Of a stretch of 59,900 bases of DNA, positions 24,725 to 33,121 are shown one piece after another. The notes beneath the pieces are model-generated. The model saw only the letters and a list, made by a program, of their open reading frames with translations. It made no database searches and had not been told where the DNA came from. The stretch comes from an uncultured Lachnospiraceae bacterium. Lineage in GTDB: Bacteria; Bacillota; Clostridia; Lachnospirales; Lachnospiraceae. Each line of letters opens with the position of its first letter. Position 1 is the stretch's first letter. The DNA lies in assembly GCA_910579805.1 (NCBI GenBank), contig CAJTWM010000020.1, positions 1-59,900 of the forward strand, written 5' to 3'. The translations under genes and the position numbers were made by a program.

Positions 24725-25585
24725 ATGATGGAAAAACTGAGACTTAAAATACAACTTCTTTTTACAATAGTTACAAACGGTTATGCGTACGGATTTATAA
24801 ACGGGAAAATATATCGGGGAAATATGAAATATGCCTGCGTACCCGGACTGAACTGCTATTCCTGTCCGGGGGCATTGGCGGCCTGTCCCATCGGCGCTCT
24901 TCAGGCTTTATTTAACCAAAAGGGATTTCAGATCCCTTTTGGGATGATTGGATTTTTCTTCATCGTCGGGAGTCTGTTAGGACGGTTTGTCTGCGGATGG
25001 CTGTGTCCGTTCGGGCTGGTACAGGATCTGTTATATAAGATTCCTGTTTTTCATAAAAGAAAACGGCTGCCATTTCATTCTGTTTTGAAATACGGGAAGT
25101 ACGCGGCTCTCTTTTTGTTCGTGGGGATCGGTTCCCTGTTTTTGTTCGGCGGCTTTGCTAAAGTTCCTGCATTTTGCAAATATATTTGTCCCTCGGGGAC
25201 TTTATTCGGCGCCGTGCCGCTTCTTGCCGTAAACGGATCCTTACGGAGCCAGACCGGCGGTTTGTTCTTTTGGAAAGGGGCCGTGCTGCTTTTTATTCTG
25301 TTTCTTTCCATAAAATGTTACCGTCCCTTTTGTCAGTATCTGTGTCCGTTAGGGGCGATATACGGACTGTTCAACCGGTTTAGTCTGGTACAGATCCGCT
25401 GGGAAAAGGAGCAATGTATTTCCTGTGCGGCTTGTGAAAGGGCGTGTCCGGTGGCGCTGTCAAAAGAGGAGATATCCCGGTCGCCGGAATGTATCCGCTG
25501 CGGAAAATGTATCGGGGTATGTCCTGAAAAATGTCTGCATTTTTCGGCGCGGTTTTCGGCGGAACAGAGATTTGACTCGGTGTAG
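24725..25585 (+). CDS. NapH/RnfB-like membrane 4Fe-4S protein
   Basis: 286-residue polytopic protein of the YccM/NapH group. About four to five membrane segments carry conserved cysteines (CVPGLNCYSCPGALAACPIG, CGWLCPFG, CKYICPSG, CQYLCPLG). The C-terminus is a two-cluster ferredoxin: CISCAACERACPV and CIRCGKCIGVCPEKC. It should pass electrons between a cytoplasmic donor and a partner at the membrane, here probably the CXXC miniprotein and the TlpA-like lipoprotein encoded just upstream. The start follows the previous stop by one base. Confidence 0.9.
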   Translation: MMEKLRLKIQLLFTIVTNGYAYGFINGKIYRGNMKYACVPGLNCYSCPGALAACPIGALQALFNQKGFQIPFGMIGFFFIVGSLLGRFVCGWLCPFGLVQDLLYKIPVFHKRKRLPFHSVLKYGKYAALFLFVGIGSLFLFGGFAKVPAFCKYICPSGTLFGAVPLLAVNGSLRSQTGGLFFWKGAVLLFILFLSIKCYRPFCQYLCPLGAIYGLFNRFSLVQIRWEKEQCISCAACERACPVALSKEEISRSPECIRCGKCIGVCPEKCLHFSARFSAEQRFDSV

Positions 25586-25655
25586 GTTTTGGGGTAGAAT
25601 AATGGATGGATCAGATACGAAGCATGGTCAATATAAGAAAGGAATGATTTTTAAT

Positions 25656-26879
25656 ATGACAAAGATTGATATTGTGTCAGGTTTCCTCGGGGCAGGAAAG
25701 ACAACGTTGATCAAAAAACTTTTAAAAGAGGCTTTGGCAGGCACGAAAGTGGTGCTGATTGAAAATGAGTTCGGCGAGATTGGCGTAGACGGCGGTTTCT
25801 TAAAGGACGCCGGAATCGAGATAAAGGAGATGAATTCCGGATGTATCTGCTGTTCTTTAGTCGGCGACTTCGGGGCTTCTCTGCAGGAAGTGCTGACAAC
25901 TTATCAACCGGAGAGGATCCTGATCGAGCCTTCCGGCGTGGGAAAATTATCCGATGTAATGAAAGCGGTACAAGGGGTCAGGACGGAAACGGAGGTACGG
26001 CTTAACAGTGCGGTTGCCGTAGTGGACGCGTCAAAATGTAAGATGTATATAAAGAATTTCGGCGAGTTTTTTGTAAATCAGATCGAACATGCCGGAACGG
26101 TCATTTTAAGCAGAACGGATAAAATGAGCGAAGAAAAAGTAAAGCAGTGTGTAGAAATGATCAGGGAGCATAATGCAAAGGCTTCTATTATTACGACGCC
26201 CTGGGAACAGTTAGAGGGATCGGCTATTTTAGATACCATTGAGGGGGCAAAAGATTTAGAAGCCGAGCTTATGAAAGAAGTTATGGCACAAAAGGAGGAG
26301 CATGACCATCATCATGAACATGGGGAAGACTGTGCCTGCGGCTGTCACGACCATCATGACGGAGAAGACCATGGACACCATCATGATCATGACAGGCATG
26401 GAGAGGAAGGCTGTCATGACCATGAGCATCACCACGAAGGACAGGAAGGATGCCATGACCACGACCATCATCACGACGGGCATGGCGAGGAAGGCCATCA
26501 TAGCCACGAGCACTGTCACGACGGATATGGGGAGGAAGGCCATCATCACGGCAGCGAATGCGGCTGCGGCCATGATCATAGCCATGAGGGACATCATCAT
26601 GCAGATGAAGTATTTACGAGCTGGGGAGCGGAGACACCGGCGTCTTATACGAAAGCGGAGATAGAAGCGATTTTGGAGCAGTTAGAGGATGAAAAGACAT
26701 ACGGTTTCGTACTCCGGGCAAAGGGTATGGTATCTGCGGGAGACGGCACATGGGTGTACTTTGACTATGTACCCGGTGAAAGCAATGTGAGAGAAGGAAA
26801 GCCTGAATATACCGGGAAATTCTGTGTTATTGGTTCGAAATTGAACGAGGCAAATTTGGAAGAATTATTTAGGAAGTAA
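25656..26879 (+). CDS. CobW/G3E-family GTPase with long His-rich region
   Basis: 407-residue COG0523 metal-chaperone GTPase. P-loop GFLGAGKTT with Lys15; the metal motif CxCC is GCICC (Cys63, 65, 66); the G4-like SRTDK is present. Residues about 216-316 are a His/Asp/Gly/Cys-rich stretch built from imperfect repeats of the type HGEEGxHDHxHHxDG, with CGC motifs, suited to hold several Zn, Ni or Co ions. The C-terminal CobW domain (KTYGFVLRAKGMV onward) follows. The frame is open far upstream, but family homology begins MTKIDIVSGF at ATG 25656. Likely a zinc or other metal insertase; which metal is not decided. Confidence 0.9.
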   Translation: MTKIDIVSGFLGAGKTTLIKKLLKEALAGTKVVLIENEFGEIGVDGGFLKDAGIEIKEMNSGCICCSLVGDFGASLQEVLTTYQPERILIEPSGVGKLSDVMKAVQGVRTETEVRLNSAVAVVDASKCKMYIKNFGEFFVNQIEHAGTVILSRTDKMSEEKVKQCVEMIREHNAKASIITTPWEQLEGSAILDTIEGAKDLEAELMKEVMAQKEEHDHHHEHGEDCACGCHDHHDGEDHGHHHDHDRHGEEGCHDHEHHHEGQEGCHDHDHHHDGHGEEGHHSHEHCHDGYGEEGHHHGSECGCGHDHSHEGHHHADEVFTSWGAETPASYTKAEIEAILEQLEDEKTYGFVLRAKGMVSAGDGTWVYFDYVPGESNVREGKPEYTGKFCVIGSKLNEANLEELFRK

Positions 26880-26925
26880 TTTGAGCGGAGACTGTTGGCC
26901 GGGATGCGGCGGATTGTGAGGAAGT

Positions 26926-27855
26926 ATGAAACCTGTATATATCATTAACGGTTTTTTGGAAAGCGGGAAAACGGAATTTATTACTTTTACGTTAGAACAG
27001 CCATATTTTCATATCAAAGGGAAAACTTTGCTGCTTTTGTGCGAAGAAGGAGAGAACGAATATGACGAAGCGCTGTTAAAAAAAAGCCGGACCGTTTTAG
27101 AATTGATCGAAAAAGAAGAGGATTTCAACTCTTCCATACTGATCGAACTGGAGAAGAAATACAAGCCGGAACGGATCATTGTGGAATATAACGGTATGTG
27201 GAATTTTAAAAATATGAAACTGCCGTGGCATTGGAAGGTAGAGCAGCAGATCACAACGATAGACGCATCCACTTTCCCTATGTATTTTACCAATATGCGG
27301 TCCTTGCTGGCGGAAATGATAAGGAAATCGGAAATGATCATCTTTAACCGCTGCGACGGTGTGGAGGATCTGGGGACTTATAAGAGAAATGTCAAGGCGA
27401 TCAACGCCAAAGCGGACATTATTTTTGAAGATGCTAACGGAGAGATCAACGAGATCTTTGAGGAAGACCTTCCCTACGATCTGCAGCAGGACAATCTGGA
27501 ATTGGATAACTATGGTTATGGAATATGGTATTTGGATTCTTTGGACCATTTGGAGAGGTATATCGGGAAAACCGTGACTTTTACGGCGATGGTGTTGAAA
27601 CCGGAGACGTTTCCGAAAGGGTATTTTGTACCCGGGCGAATGGCGATGACCTGCTGTGCGGACGATATGGCGTTTTTAGGATTTGCCTGTGAATATGAAG
27701 GAGCGGATTCATTGGAGCAAAAGCAGTGGGTGAAGGTAACGGCTAAAGTGGCGAAAGAATATTGGGCAGATTATAACGGAGAAGGGCCGATCCTGCACGC
27801 CGTCAGCGTGAAGGAAACGCAGGTACCGAAAGAATCGATTATCAGCTTCACATAA
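26926..27855 (+). CDS. G3E-like GTPase fused to a YcgQ/TIGR03943-type C-terminal domain
   Basis: 309 residues. The N-terminal half is a CobW-like NTPase: P-loop GFLESGKTEF (Lys15) and IIFNRCDGVED as a G4-like site. The usual CxCC motif is missing. The C-terminal part (about residue 215 on) has GYFVPGRMAMTCCADDMAFLG with Cys243-Cys244 and QWVKVTAKV, closely resembling the C-terminal domain of YcgQ-type (DUF1980) proteins that work with a YcgR permease in metal stress. No permease gene is nearby. It lies 46 bases after the His-rich GTPase, so both probably serve the same metal. Confidence 0.78.
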   Translation: MKPVYIINGFLESGKTEFITFTLEQPYFHIKGKTLLLLCEEGENEYDEALLKKSRTVLELIEKEEDFNSSILIELEKKYKPERIIVEYNGMWNFKNMKLPWHWKVEQQITTIDASTFPMYFTNMRSLLAEMIRKSEMIIFNRCDGVEDLGTYKRNVKAINAKADIIFEDANGEINEIFEEDLPYDLQQDNLELDNYGYGIWYLDSLDHLERYIGKTVTFTAMVLKPETFPKGYFVPGRMAMTCCADDMAFLGFACEYEGADSLEQKQWVKVTAKVAKEYWADYNGEGPILHAVSVKETQVPKESIISFT

Positions 27856-27952
27856 ATTTGCAAAAGGACCGGAGTAAGAAGACGGAAGTAGTTCTGTCCG
27901 TGGGCGGTTGAGTTTAGAAGCACAGGTCTGTGGAGAGATTTGGGTGGTCAAG

Positions 27953-28723
27953 ATGGCGATAGAGAGTGAAAAAGAATTACAGCAGTTGAAAAAACGTTTC
28001 CTTGAGCTGGGTGAAAAATCCTATCAGCAGAATCTATATTTGTTTACGGGATTTTTAGGAATGAGCGAGCAAGAGGTGTTCTGGCAGGCGGCACAGGCGA
28101 TGAAGCATGTGCCGTTTACTATGTGGGGAGGCAGTGAGGAATGTGAACGGCGGATGGTGCGGTTCGGGAGTAAAGAAGAATTCGGATATGAAGAAAAGTT
28201 CCCGATCCTTTGTATCGGAATCTATCCCCGGCTTGAGAAATTTGCCGACGAACTGTCCCATCGGGACTTTTTGGGCGCGCTTATGAATCTGGGGATCGAA
28301 AGAAGTACGCTGGGAGATATTTACATGAAAGGAAAATCAGGCTATTTGTTCTGTACGGAAACGATAGCGGAATTTATTGTGGACAATCTGGATAAGGTGA
28401 AGCACACCCATGTAAGATGTGAAATATTAGAGCAGTTTCCGGATATTGCAGTCAGAGAAGCCGTCTGTGAGGAATATTTGACCGCTTCGGAGCGGATTGA
28501 CGGTATGATAGCAAAATTGTATAATATATCGAGAAACCAAAGCATGGAACTGTTCCGTACCAAAAAAATATATGTAAACGGAAGATTAAACGAAAATAAC
28601 AGTTATCATTTAAAGCCGGGAGACGCAGTCAGCGTGCGCGGATACGGAAAATTTACTTATGACGGGATCAGTCAGGAAACACGGAAAGGGAAATACCGGA
28701 TCAAAGTCCGGGTGTACAGATGA
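27953..28723 (+). CDS. ylmH: YlmH-type S4 RNA-binding protein
   Basis: 256 residues. An N-terminal mixed domain (FTGFLGMSEQEVFWQAA and PILCIGIYPR) is followed by a C-terminal S4 domain (SERIDGMIAKLYNISRNQSMELFRTKKIYVNGR and YHLKPGDAVSVRGYGKF). The family binds RNA and ribosomes and has been tied to ribosome-associated quality control and cell division gene clusters. Here it is not next to ylmG, sepF or divIVA. The frame is open from 27908; ATG 27953 follows a weak GGGTGG. Moderately sure of the start. Confidence 0.88.
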   Translation: MAIESEKELQQLKKRFLELGEKSYQQNLYLFTGFLGMSEQEVFWQAAQAMKHVPFTMWGGSEECERRMVRFGSKEEFGYEEKFPILCIGIYPRLEKFADELSHRDFLGALMNLGIERSTLGDIYMKGKSGYLFCTETIAEFIVDNLDKVKHTHVRCEILEQFPDIAVREAVCEEYLTASERIDGMIAKLYNISRNQSMELFRTKKIYVNGRLNENNSYHLKPGDAVSVRGYGKFTYDGISQETRKGKYRIKVRVYR

Positions 28724-28758
28724 CCGGCTGCCTGAATGACGGAAGAAGGAGAGTTGGC

Positions 28759-29709
28759 ATGAGGTTATGGAGTATAGGAAATTATCATTACACGGTGATG
28801 CAGTGGCTTTTTCTATTTTACTTTTATTGTTTTTGCGGGTGGTGTATTGAATCTGCCTATGTTTCGGCCAAATCGGGAAAACTGGTGAACAGAGGCTTTA
28901 TGCGCGGGCCGTTTTTACCGCTTTATGGGAGCGGGGGAATGATGATGCTGATCGTATCTGCGCCGTTTCAGGATCATATCGTACTGGTTTATATAGCGGG
29001 GTGCATTGGCGCTACGGTGTTGGAATACATAACAGGTGTTACTATGGAGGCTCTGTTTAAAGTCCGGTATTGGGATTATTCCAACCAACCGTTTCAGTTT
29101 CAGGGACATATTTGTTTGGGAACGTCTCTTTCATGGGGAGGGCTTACCATTTTAATGACGCAGTTCGTGCATAAACCTGTCGAAAGATTTCTTCTGGCTA
29201 TGCCTTTAGAGATTCTTGCGCCGGTAACGGCAGTGCTGACCGTGATCCTTTCCGTTGATTTTGCGCTTTCCTGTAAGGCGGCTTTGGATATACGGGATAT
29301 TCTTGTTAAGCTGGAAAAGGCGAAAGAGGAGCTGGAGCATATTTCCAAGAGGCTGGACGTAATGATCGCCTTTGCTAATGAGGAAAGGGAGCATCATAAA
29401 GTAGAACGAAACGGAAAAAGGCGGTTGGAAAGCTTGAAAGCGGGACTGGAAGAGCGCTTTGAACATATTAAGACAAGCTTTGCGGCAAAACCAGAGGAAT
29501 ACAAGGAGAGTGAAAGAGAAGAGTTTTTATCGCTGCGTGAAAAATATCATGTGAATCTGGAACTGACTAGGCAGTTAAAATCGCTAAAGGATATTTATAA
29601 AAGAGGTATGCTGAAAGGCAATCCTACAATGGCGTCAGGAAAGTTCAAAGAGGCGTTGGAGGAATTGAAAGAAGCTGTTTCCGATAGGAGAAAAGATAAC
29701 AAACGATAG
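28759..29709 (+). CDS. CmpB-type (PF06541) putative transporter membrane protein
   Basis: 316 residues. The N-terminal half has about five membrane segments, with the family pattern FYFYCFCGWCIESAYVS, RGFMRGPFLPLYGSGG, LEYITGVTMEALFKVRYWDYS and GHICLGTSLSWGG. The second half is a long charged coiled coil (LEKAKEELEHISKRLDVM onward). The family is named putative ABC-transporter type IV permease, but no ATPase is next to it and function is unknown. AAGGAG before ATG 28759 sets the start. A short relative lacking the coiled coil is at 35053. Confidence 0.8.
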   Translation: MRLWSIGNYHYTVMQWLFLFYFYCFCGWCIESAYVSAKSGKLVNRGFMRGPFLPLYGSGGMMMLIVSAPFQDHIVLVYIAGCIGATVLEYITGVTMEALFKVRYWDYSNQPFQFQGHICLGTSLSWGGLTILMTQFVHKPVERFLLAMPLEILAPVTAVLTVILSVDFALSCKAALDIRDILVKLEKAKEELEHISKRLDVMIAFANEEREHHKVERNGKRRLESLKAGLEERFEHIKTSFAAKPEEYKESEREEFLSLREKYHVNLELTRQLKSLKDIYKRGMLKGNPTMASGKFKEALEELKEAVSDRRKDNKR

Positions 29710-29784
29710 AAATACATCTCTTTTATTTCCTCGATGATTTCTTCAAGAATATATTTTTGCTTTTTTATCCGCAGTTCTTTTTGG

Positions 29785-29843
29785 GTATCGGCCTCATTAT
29801 ATTTGGTGAAAGTTTGTCGGAATATATAATGTGCGGCCGATAC
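29785..29843. other. hairpin between convergent genes
   Basis: GTATCGGCC...ATTATAT (29785-29802) pairs with ATATAAT...GGCCGATAC (about 29825-29843). It probably stops transcription from both sides, although no long T run follows. Confidence 0.45.
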
Positions 29844-29848
29844 ACTGG

Positions 29849-29861
29849 TGTATTTGAAAAA
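29849..29861. repeat. short dispersed repeat fragment
   Basis: GTGTATTTGAAAA resembles the repeat at 30879 and 17493. Confidence 0.25.
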
Positions 29862-29864
29862 TGT

Positions 29865-30665
29865 CTAAGACACTTTCCTCTGCCACATTTTATAATCGGA
29901 CTTCAGAAGTTCGATTTTACGCTTTCTCTGCTTTAAAATAGCAAGTCCCTTATTATAGAACCAAAAAGAATAGACTAAAACATTATTCAGCTTTCCAATC
30001 TTTTGCTTGGTAGTCTTTTCGTAATAAGTACCGCCTGCCGCTACGGGAGCATCATTATGGATCGCATCAATCAGATCCGTTTCGTCTTCTATTACGGCGT
30101 CGATCTGCGTATAAGCCAATCCGATGCAGTCTTCCCGATGGGAATCGCTGCCGCCGAATTCCGGTTTGCCGTACAGCGCCGCAAGATGATCCGCCTTGGC
30201 GTTGGATTCTTTAGACTCGCAGGCATTGAAAGTTTCTATAAAGTCAAATTTTTTCATGATGTCTAAGTTTCTTTTGCCGCGCTTAGTATTGGTAAGGCTT
30301 AAATATTTTTCTCCGCACGGATGGGCAGGCCCCAGGATTCCGCCGAAATGGTGGACGATTTCGATCAGTATGGCGACGGGGAGTCCCCGCAGTTCCAGAA
30401 TCGGAACATGTACTCCGTGGGGGAGGATTACAAGAATATGGCCGCAGTCCAGCGTATCATATTCAATCCCTTTTAATACGACAAAATCGGTATGCCTGAT
30501 CCCCTTAATATTTTTCTTCCAATGCCTGTAAGCGCGATAGGAATTGTGGTCGGTAATCAGCATCCCGTCATATCCTTTTTCTTTTAAAATCTCAATATTT
30601 TCTTCAATGGTAATCTTGCCGTCAATAGAACCTTCTTTGGTGTGGCAATGCATATCAAATTTCAC
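29865..30665 (-). CDS. PHP-domain phosphoesterase
   Basis: 266-residue PHP-fold metal-dependent phosphoesterase. Metal ligands are in DMHCHTKEGS, GMLITDHNS, LKGIEYDT, ILGPAHPCGEKY, FNACESK and FGGSDSH. The frame is open from TTG 30683, but AAGGAGAG eight bases before GTG 30665 gives a start MKFDMHCHTKEG, typical of the family. The C-terminal 40 residues are basic and unusual (KQRKRKIELLKSDYKMWQRK). The substrate is unknown. Confidence 0.85.
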   Translation of the reverse strand: MKFDMHCHTKEGSIDGKITIEENIEILKEKGYDGMLITDHNSYRAYRHWKKNIKGIRHTDFVVLKGIEYDTLDCGHILVILPHGVHVPILELRGLPVAILIEIVHHFGGILGPAHPCGEKYLSLTNTKRGKRNLDIMKKFDFIETFNACESKESNAKADHLAALYGKPEFGGSDSHREDCIGLAYTQIDAVIEDETDLIDAIHNDAPVAAGGTYYEKTTKQKIGKLNNVLVYSFWFYNKGLAILKQRKRKIELLKSDYKMWQRKVS

Positions 30666-30878
30666 AGATGCTCTCTCCTTCAAAATAGAATTTGAATCAT
30701 CGATCCTTGCTTATGTTTTTCGAATCTGTTTTTATACAATAATATGACAATACAAATTTTATTATAATACTATTATCTCAATTTTGAAAGGTTTTATTTT
30801 ATTCTTTTTTCATTCTTTTTTCAAAATTTTTTATAATTCCATATTTTTTATCATTCTATATTTTTTCTTATTTGTTTT
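30666..30878. other. AT-rich intergenic region
   Basis: No coding sequence seen. Contains long T-rich stretches on the plus strand at about 30785-30870, which may hold the promoter of the PHP gene on the minus strand. Confidence 0.4.
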
Positions 30879-30929
30879 AGAGTGTGTTTGAAAATTGCTT
30901 TCCCCGAGATGAATTTTCAAACCCGCTCT
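30879..30929. repeat. palindromic repeat, left unit
   Basis: AGAGTGTGTTTGAAAATT (30879-30896) pairs with AATTTTCAAACCCGCTCT (30912-30929) with two mismatches around a 15-base loop. It directly adjoins the MITE-like element. Confidence 0.7.
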
Positions 30930-31069
30930 AGTGTCTTGTCTTGCTGATAATGAGTCAGACCTACTTGTCTATTCGCCCATCTGCGGCGTTAGATTTTCTA
31001 GTCGCAGAATCTGCCTTGCAGATGAACGAATATCCTGCGTAGTTTTGCCGAATATCAACAAGACACTAG
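30928..31069. mobile_element. 142-bp MITE-like palindromic element
   Basis: Bounded by perfect 12-base inverted repeats CTAGTGTCTTGT (30928-30939) and ACAAGACACTAG (31058-31069). Inside, ATTCGCCCATCTGC pairs with GCAGATGAACGAAT, so the whole unit can fold into one long stem. It encodes no protein. The right terminal CTAG overlaps the pyrI stop codon (TAG, complement of 31066-31068). It is most likely a non-autonomous mobile element or an intergenic repeat. Confidence 0.6.
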
Positions 31070-31509
31070 TATTTGTAAAAAGAGATCTTGTCAAATTTTT
31101 CGTCGCAGTACTTACAACGGTATATTTCTTTTTTTTCATCGGCAAGGAGGAATACATGGGGCAATTCCTGTTCAATGGAGGTGATGCATCTTGGATTTTT
31201 ACATTTGATGACGCCCCGTATCTGTTTAGGGAGCACCAAATCTTTTTTCTCCACGATCATCCCGTCTTTGATTACATTGACGGTAATGTTATGGTCGATA
31301 AAGCCGAGAATGTCCAAGTTCAGCATATCGATGTCGCATTCTACTTTTAAAATATCTTTTTTATCCATTTTGCCGCTGCGGGCATTTTTTATGATGGCGA
31401 CGGTGCAATCCAGCTTATCAAGCCGCAGGTGGTGATAAATGGAAAGGCTCTGTCCGGCTTTGATATGGTCGAGTACGAAACCCTCTTCAATTTTTCCTAC
31501 ATTTAACAT
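31066..31509 (-). CDS. pyrI: aspartate carbamoyltransferase regulatory chain
   Basis: 147-residue regulatory subunit that binds nucleotides and tunes the PyrB catalytic trimer. The N-terminal allosteric domain has KIEEGFVLDHIKAGQSL. The C-terminal zinc domain has CKNPRC and CKYC, giving the four cysteines. Its last residues (DKISFYKY) are less typical, and its TAG stop lies within the end of the MITE-like element, so the 3' end may have been remodelled by insertion. It starts 12 bases after the pyrB stop. Confidence 0.95.
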   Translation of the reverse strand: MLNVGKIEEGFVLDHIKAGQSLSIYHHLRLDKLDCTVAIIKNARSGKMDKKDILKVECDIDMLNLDILGFIDHNITVNVIKDGMIVEKKDLVLPKQIRGVIKCKNPRCITSIEQELPHVFLLADEKKEIYRCKYCDEKFDKISFYKY

Positions 31510-31521
31510 AATGCTCTCCTT

Positions 31522-32439
31522 TCAATCTACATGAATGCCTAACAAAGTCAGGATCAGGGCCATGCGCACATAAACGCCGTACTGAACCTGCTTGAAATAA
31601 GCGGCTCTTTCATCATCATCGACTTCTACGGAAATTTCGTTTACCCGGGGAAGGGGATGGAGTACGAGCATATCTTCCTTGGCCAGCTTCATTTTCGTTT
31701 TATCCAAAATATAGAAGTCCTTTAAACGGACGTAGTCTTCTTCATTGAAGAAACGTTCCTTTTGGACACGGGTCATATATAAAAGATCAAGGTCTGCCAT
31801 GGTATCTTCCAACCGGATGACTTCTTCGTAAGGAACAGACCTCTGTTTTAACATATCCGTGATATAGTCGGGGATACGCAGTTCTTCGGGAGAGATAAAT
31901 ATGAACTTGATGTTTTCGTAGCGGACCAGAGCATGGATCAGGGAATGGACAGTACGTCCGAATTTCAGATCCCCGCATAGACCGATTGTAAAATTGTCAA
32001 GCCGTCCTTTCAGGGCGCGGATCGTTAAAAGGTCGGTCAGCGTCTGGGTGGGATGCTGGTGTCCGCCGTCGCCCGCATTGATAACGGGAATGCCCGATTT
32101 TTCCGCCGCTACCATCGGCGCGCCTTCTTTCGGATGGCGCATGGCGCAGATATCGGCGAAACAGGAGATCACGCGGATCGTATCGGAAACGCTTTCTCCT
32201 TTTGCAGCGGAAGAGGAGCCGGCATCGGAAAAGCCGATCACGTTTCCGCCTAAATTCAGCATTGCGGATTCAAAGCTTAAACGGGTCCGGGTGCTGGGTT
32301 CGTAGAAGCAGGTCGCCAGCTTTTTTCCTGCGCAGGCATGGGAATATTTGGCTGGGTTATGTTCAATATCTTCCGCCAGATCGAACAGGTCGGACAGTTC
32401 CTTGACAGTAAAATCCAAAGGACTCATTAAATGTCTCAT
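31522..32439 (-). CDS. pyrB: aspartate carbamoyltransferase catalytic chain
   Basis: 305-residue enzyme of pyrimidine synthesis joining carbamoyl phosphate and aspartate. Carbamoyl phosphate site FYEPSTRTRLSFE and the loop SSSAAKGESVSDTIR are intact, as are HPTQTLTDL and LHPLPRVNEI. The frame has ATGs at 32448 and 32445, but homologues begin MRHL and AAAGGA is ten bases before ATG 32439; the choice is a judgement. Downstream pyrI gives the class B holoenzyme. A terminator lies 40 bases upstream (32479-32509), which may act as an attenuator. Confidence 0.95.
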   Translation of the reverse strand: MRHLMSPLDFTVKELSDLFDLAEDIEHNPAKYSHACAGKKLATCFYEPSTRTRLSFESAMLNLGGNVIGFSDAGSSSAAKGESVSDTIRVISCFADICAMRHPKEGAPMVAAEKSGIPVINAGDGGHQHPTQTLTDLLTIRALKGRLDNFTIGLCGDLKFGRTVHSLIHALVRYENIKFIFISPEELRIPDYITDMLKQRSVPYEEVIRLEDTMADLDLLYMTRVQKERFFNEEDYVRLKDFYILDKTKMKLAKEDMLVLHPLPRVNEISVEVDDDERAAYFKQVQYGVYVRMALILTLLGIHVD

Positions 32440-32478
32440 AATCATCATTTCCTTTCTAAAGCGACGTTAAATTCTCGT

Positions 32479-32509
32479 AAAAAAGTCGAAGAGTTGTGTC
32501 TCTTCGACT
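32479..32509 (-). terminator. terminator between nitroreductase and pyrB
   Basis: On the minus strand AGTCGAAGAG pairs perfectly with CTCTTCGACT around ACACAA and is followed by six T. It starts a few bases after the nitroreductase stop. Confidence 0.88.
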
Positions 32510-32514
32510 AGGGG

Positions 32515-33054
32515 TCACTGATATGATAAAAGATCGTCAACCGGTTTCCGTTTCGGAGCTGCCGGTTCTTCAGCGGGATATCCGATGGGGATCAGCGTGA
32601 CCAATTCACGGTCTTCAGGGATCTCCAAAATAGAAGCGGCTTTCGCCTCATCAAAAATACCTAAAATAACGGAGCCGATCCCTTTTTCATAAGCGGCAAG
32701 ACAGAAAGTCTGTACGGCAATACCGGCATCGAACATCTGCCAGCCGTCTTTTTTGGCAGTGGAAAAGGAGCCGTCTCTTTCATAACCGCTTCTTTTGGTG
32801 ATCATGGTAACGGCGATCAGCATAGGCGCGGCGGAGATGATCTCTCCGTTCTTTTTATAAGCGTCCGTGCATTCCGAAGCGATCTTTTCTTTTACTTCTC
32901 CGGTGACTGCGATATAACGGGCAATCTGCGTATTTTTCCAACTGGGGGCAAAGGATGCCGTCTCAACGATCTCGGTCAGAACCTCGCTGGGGATCGGAGT
33001 GTCTTTAAACTGGCGGATGCTTCTGCGTCCTAAGATACATTCTTTTGCGGTCAT
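32515..33054 (-). CDS. nitroreductase-family flavoprotein
   Basis: 179-residue FMN-dependent oxidoreductase. Signatures are GRRSIRQFKDTPIPSEVL (FMN phosphate site), ASFAPSWKNTQIARYIAV, and EKGIGSVILGIFDE. It reduces nitro or quinone-like compounds with NAD(P)H; the natural substrate is not known. AAAGGAGG just upstream of the ATG. Promoter at 33093-33121. Confidence 0.9.
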   Translation of the reverse strand: MTAKECILGRRSIRQFKDTPIPSEVLTEIVETASFAPSWKNTQIARYIAVTGEVKEKIASECTDAYKKNGEIISAAPMLIAVTMITKRSGYERDGSFSTAKKDGWQMFDAGIAVQTFCLAAYEKGIGSVILGIFDEAKAASILEIPEDRELVTLIPIGYPAEEPAAPKRKPVDDLLSYQ

Positions 33055-33092
33055 GAAAATCCTCCTTTACTGACTTGATTTTGTTATTTTTT

Positions 33093-33121
33093 ATCATATC
33101 ATATGAAAGTATTTGTTTCAA
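33093..33121 (-). promoter_or_regulatory. promoter of the nitroreductase gene
   Basis: Minus strand TTGAAA (33121-33116), 17-base spacer, TATGAT (33098-33093). Confidence 0.6.

Noticed and set aside
26256..26600. 114-codon minus-strand Met/Ala/Val-rich frame opposite the His-rich region
   Set aside because: It is the antisense of His/Asp codons (CAT/GAC), giving an artificial hydrophobic sequence.
29712..29830. minus-strand open stretch reading like a helical protein end (KELRIKKQKYILEEIIEEIKE)
   Set aside because: No start and no stop at a sensible place; it runs into the antisense of the neighbouring gene. A gene relic is possible but cannot be shown.
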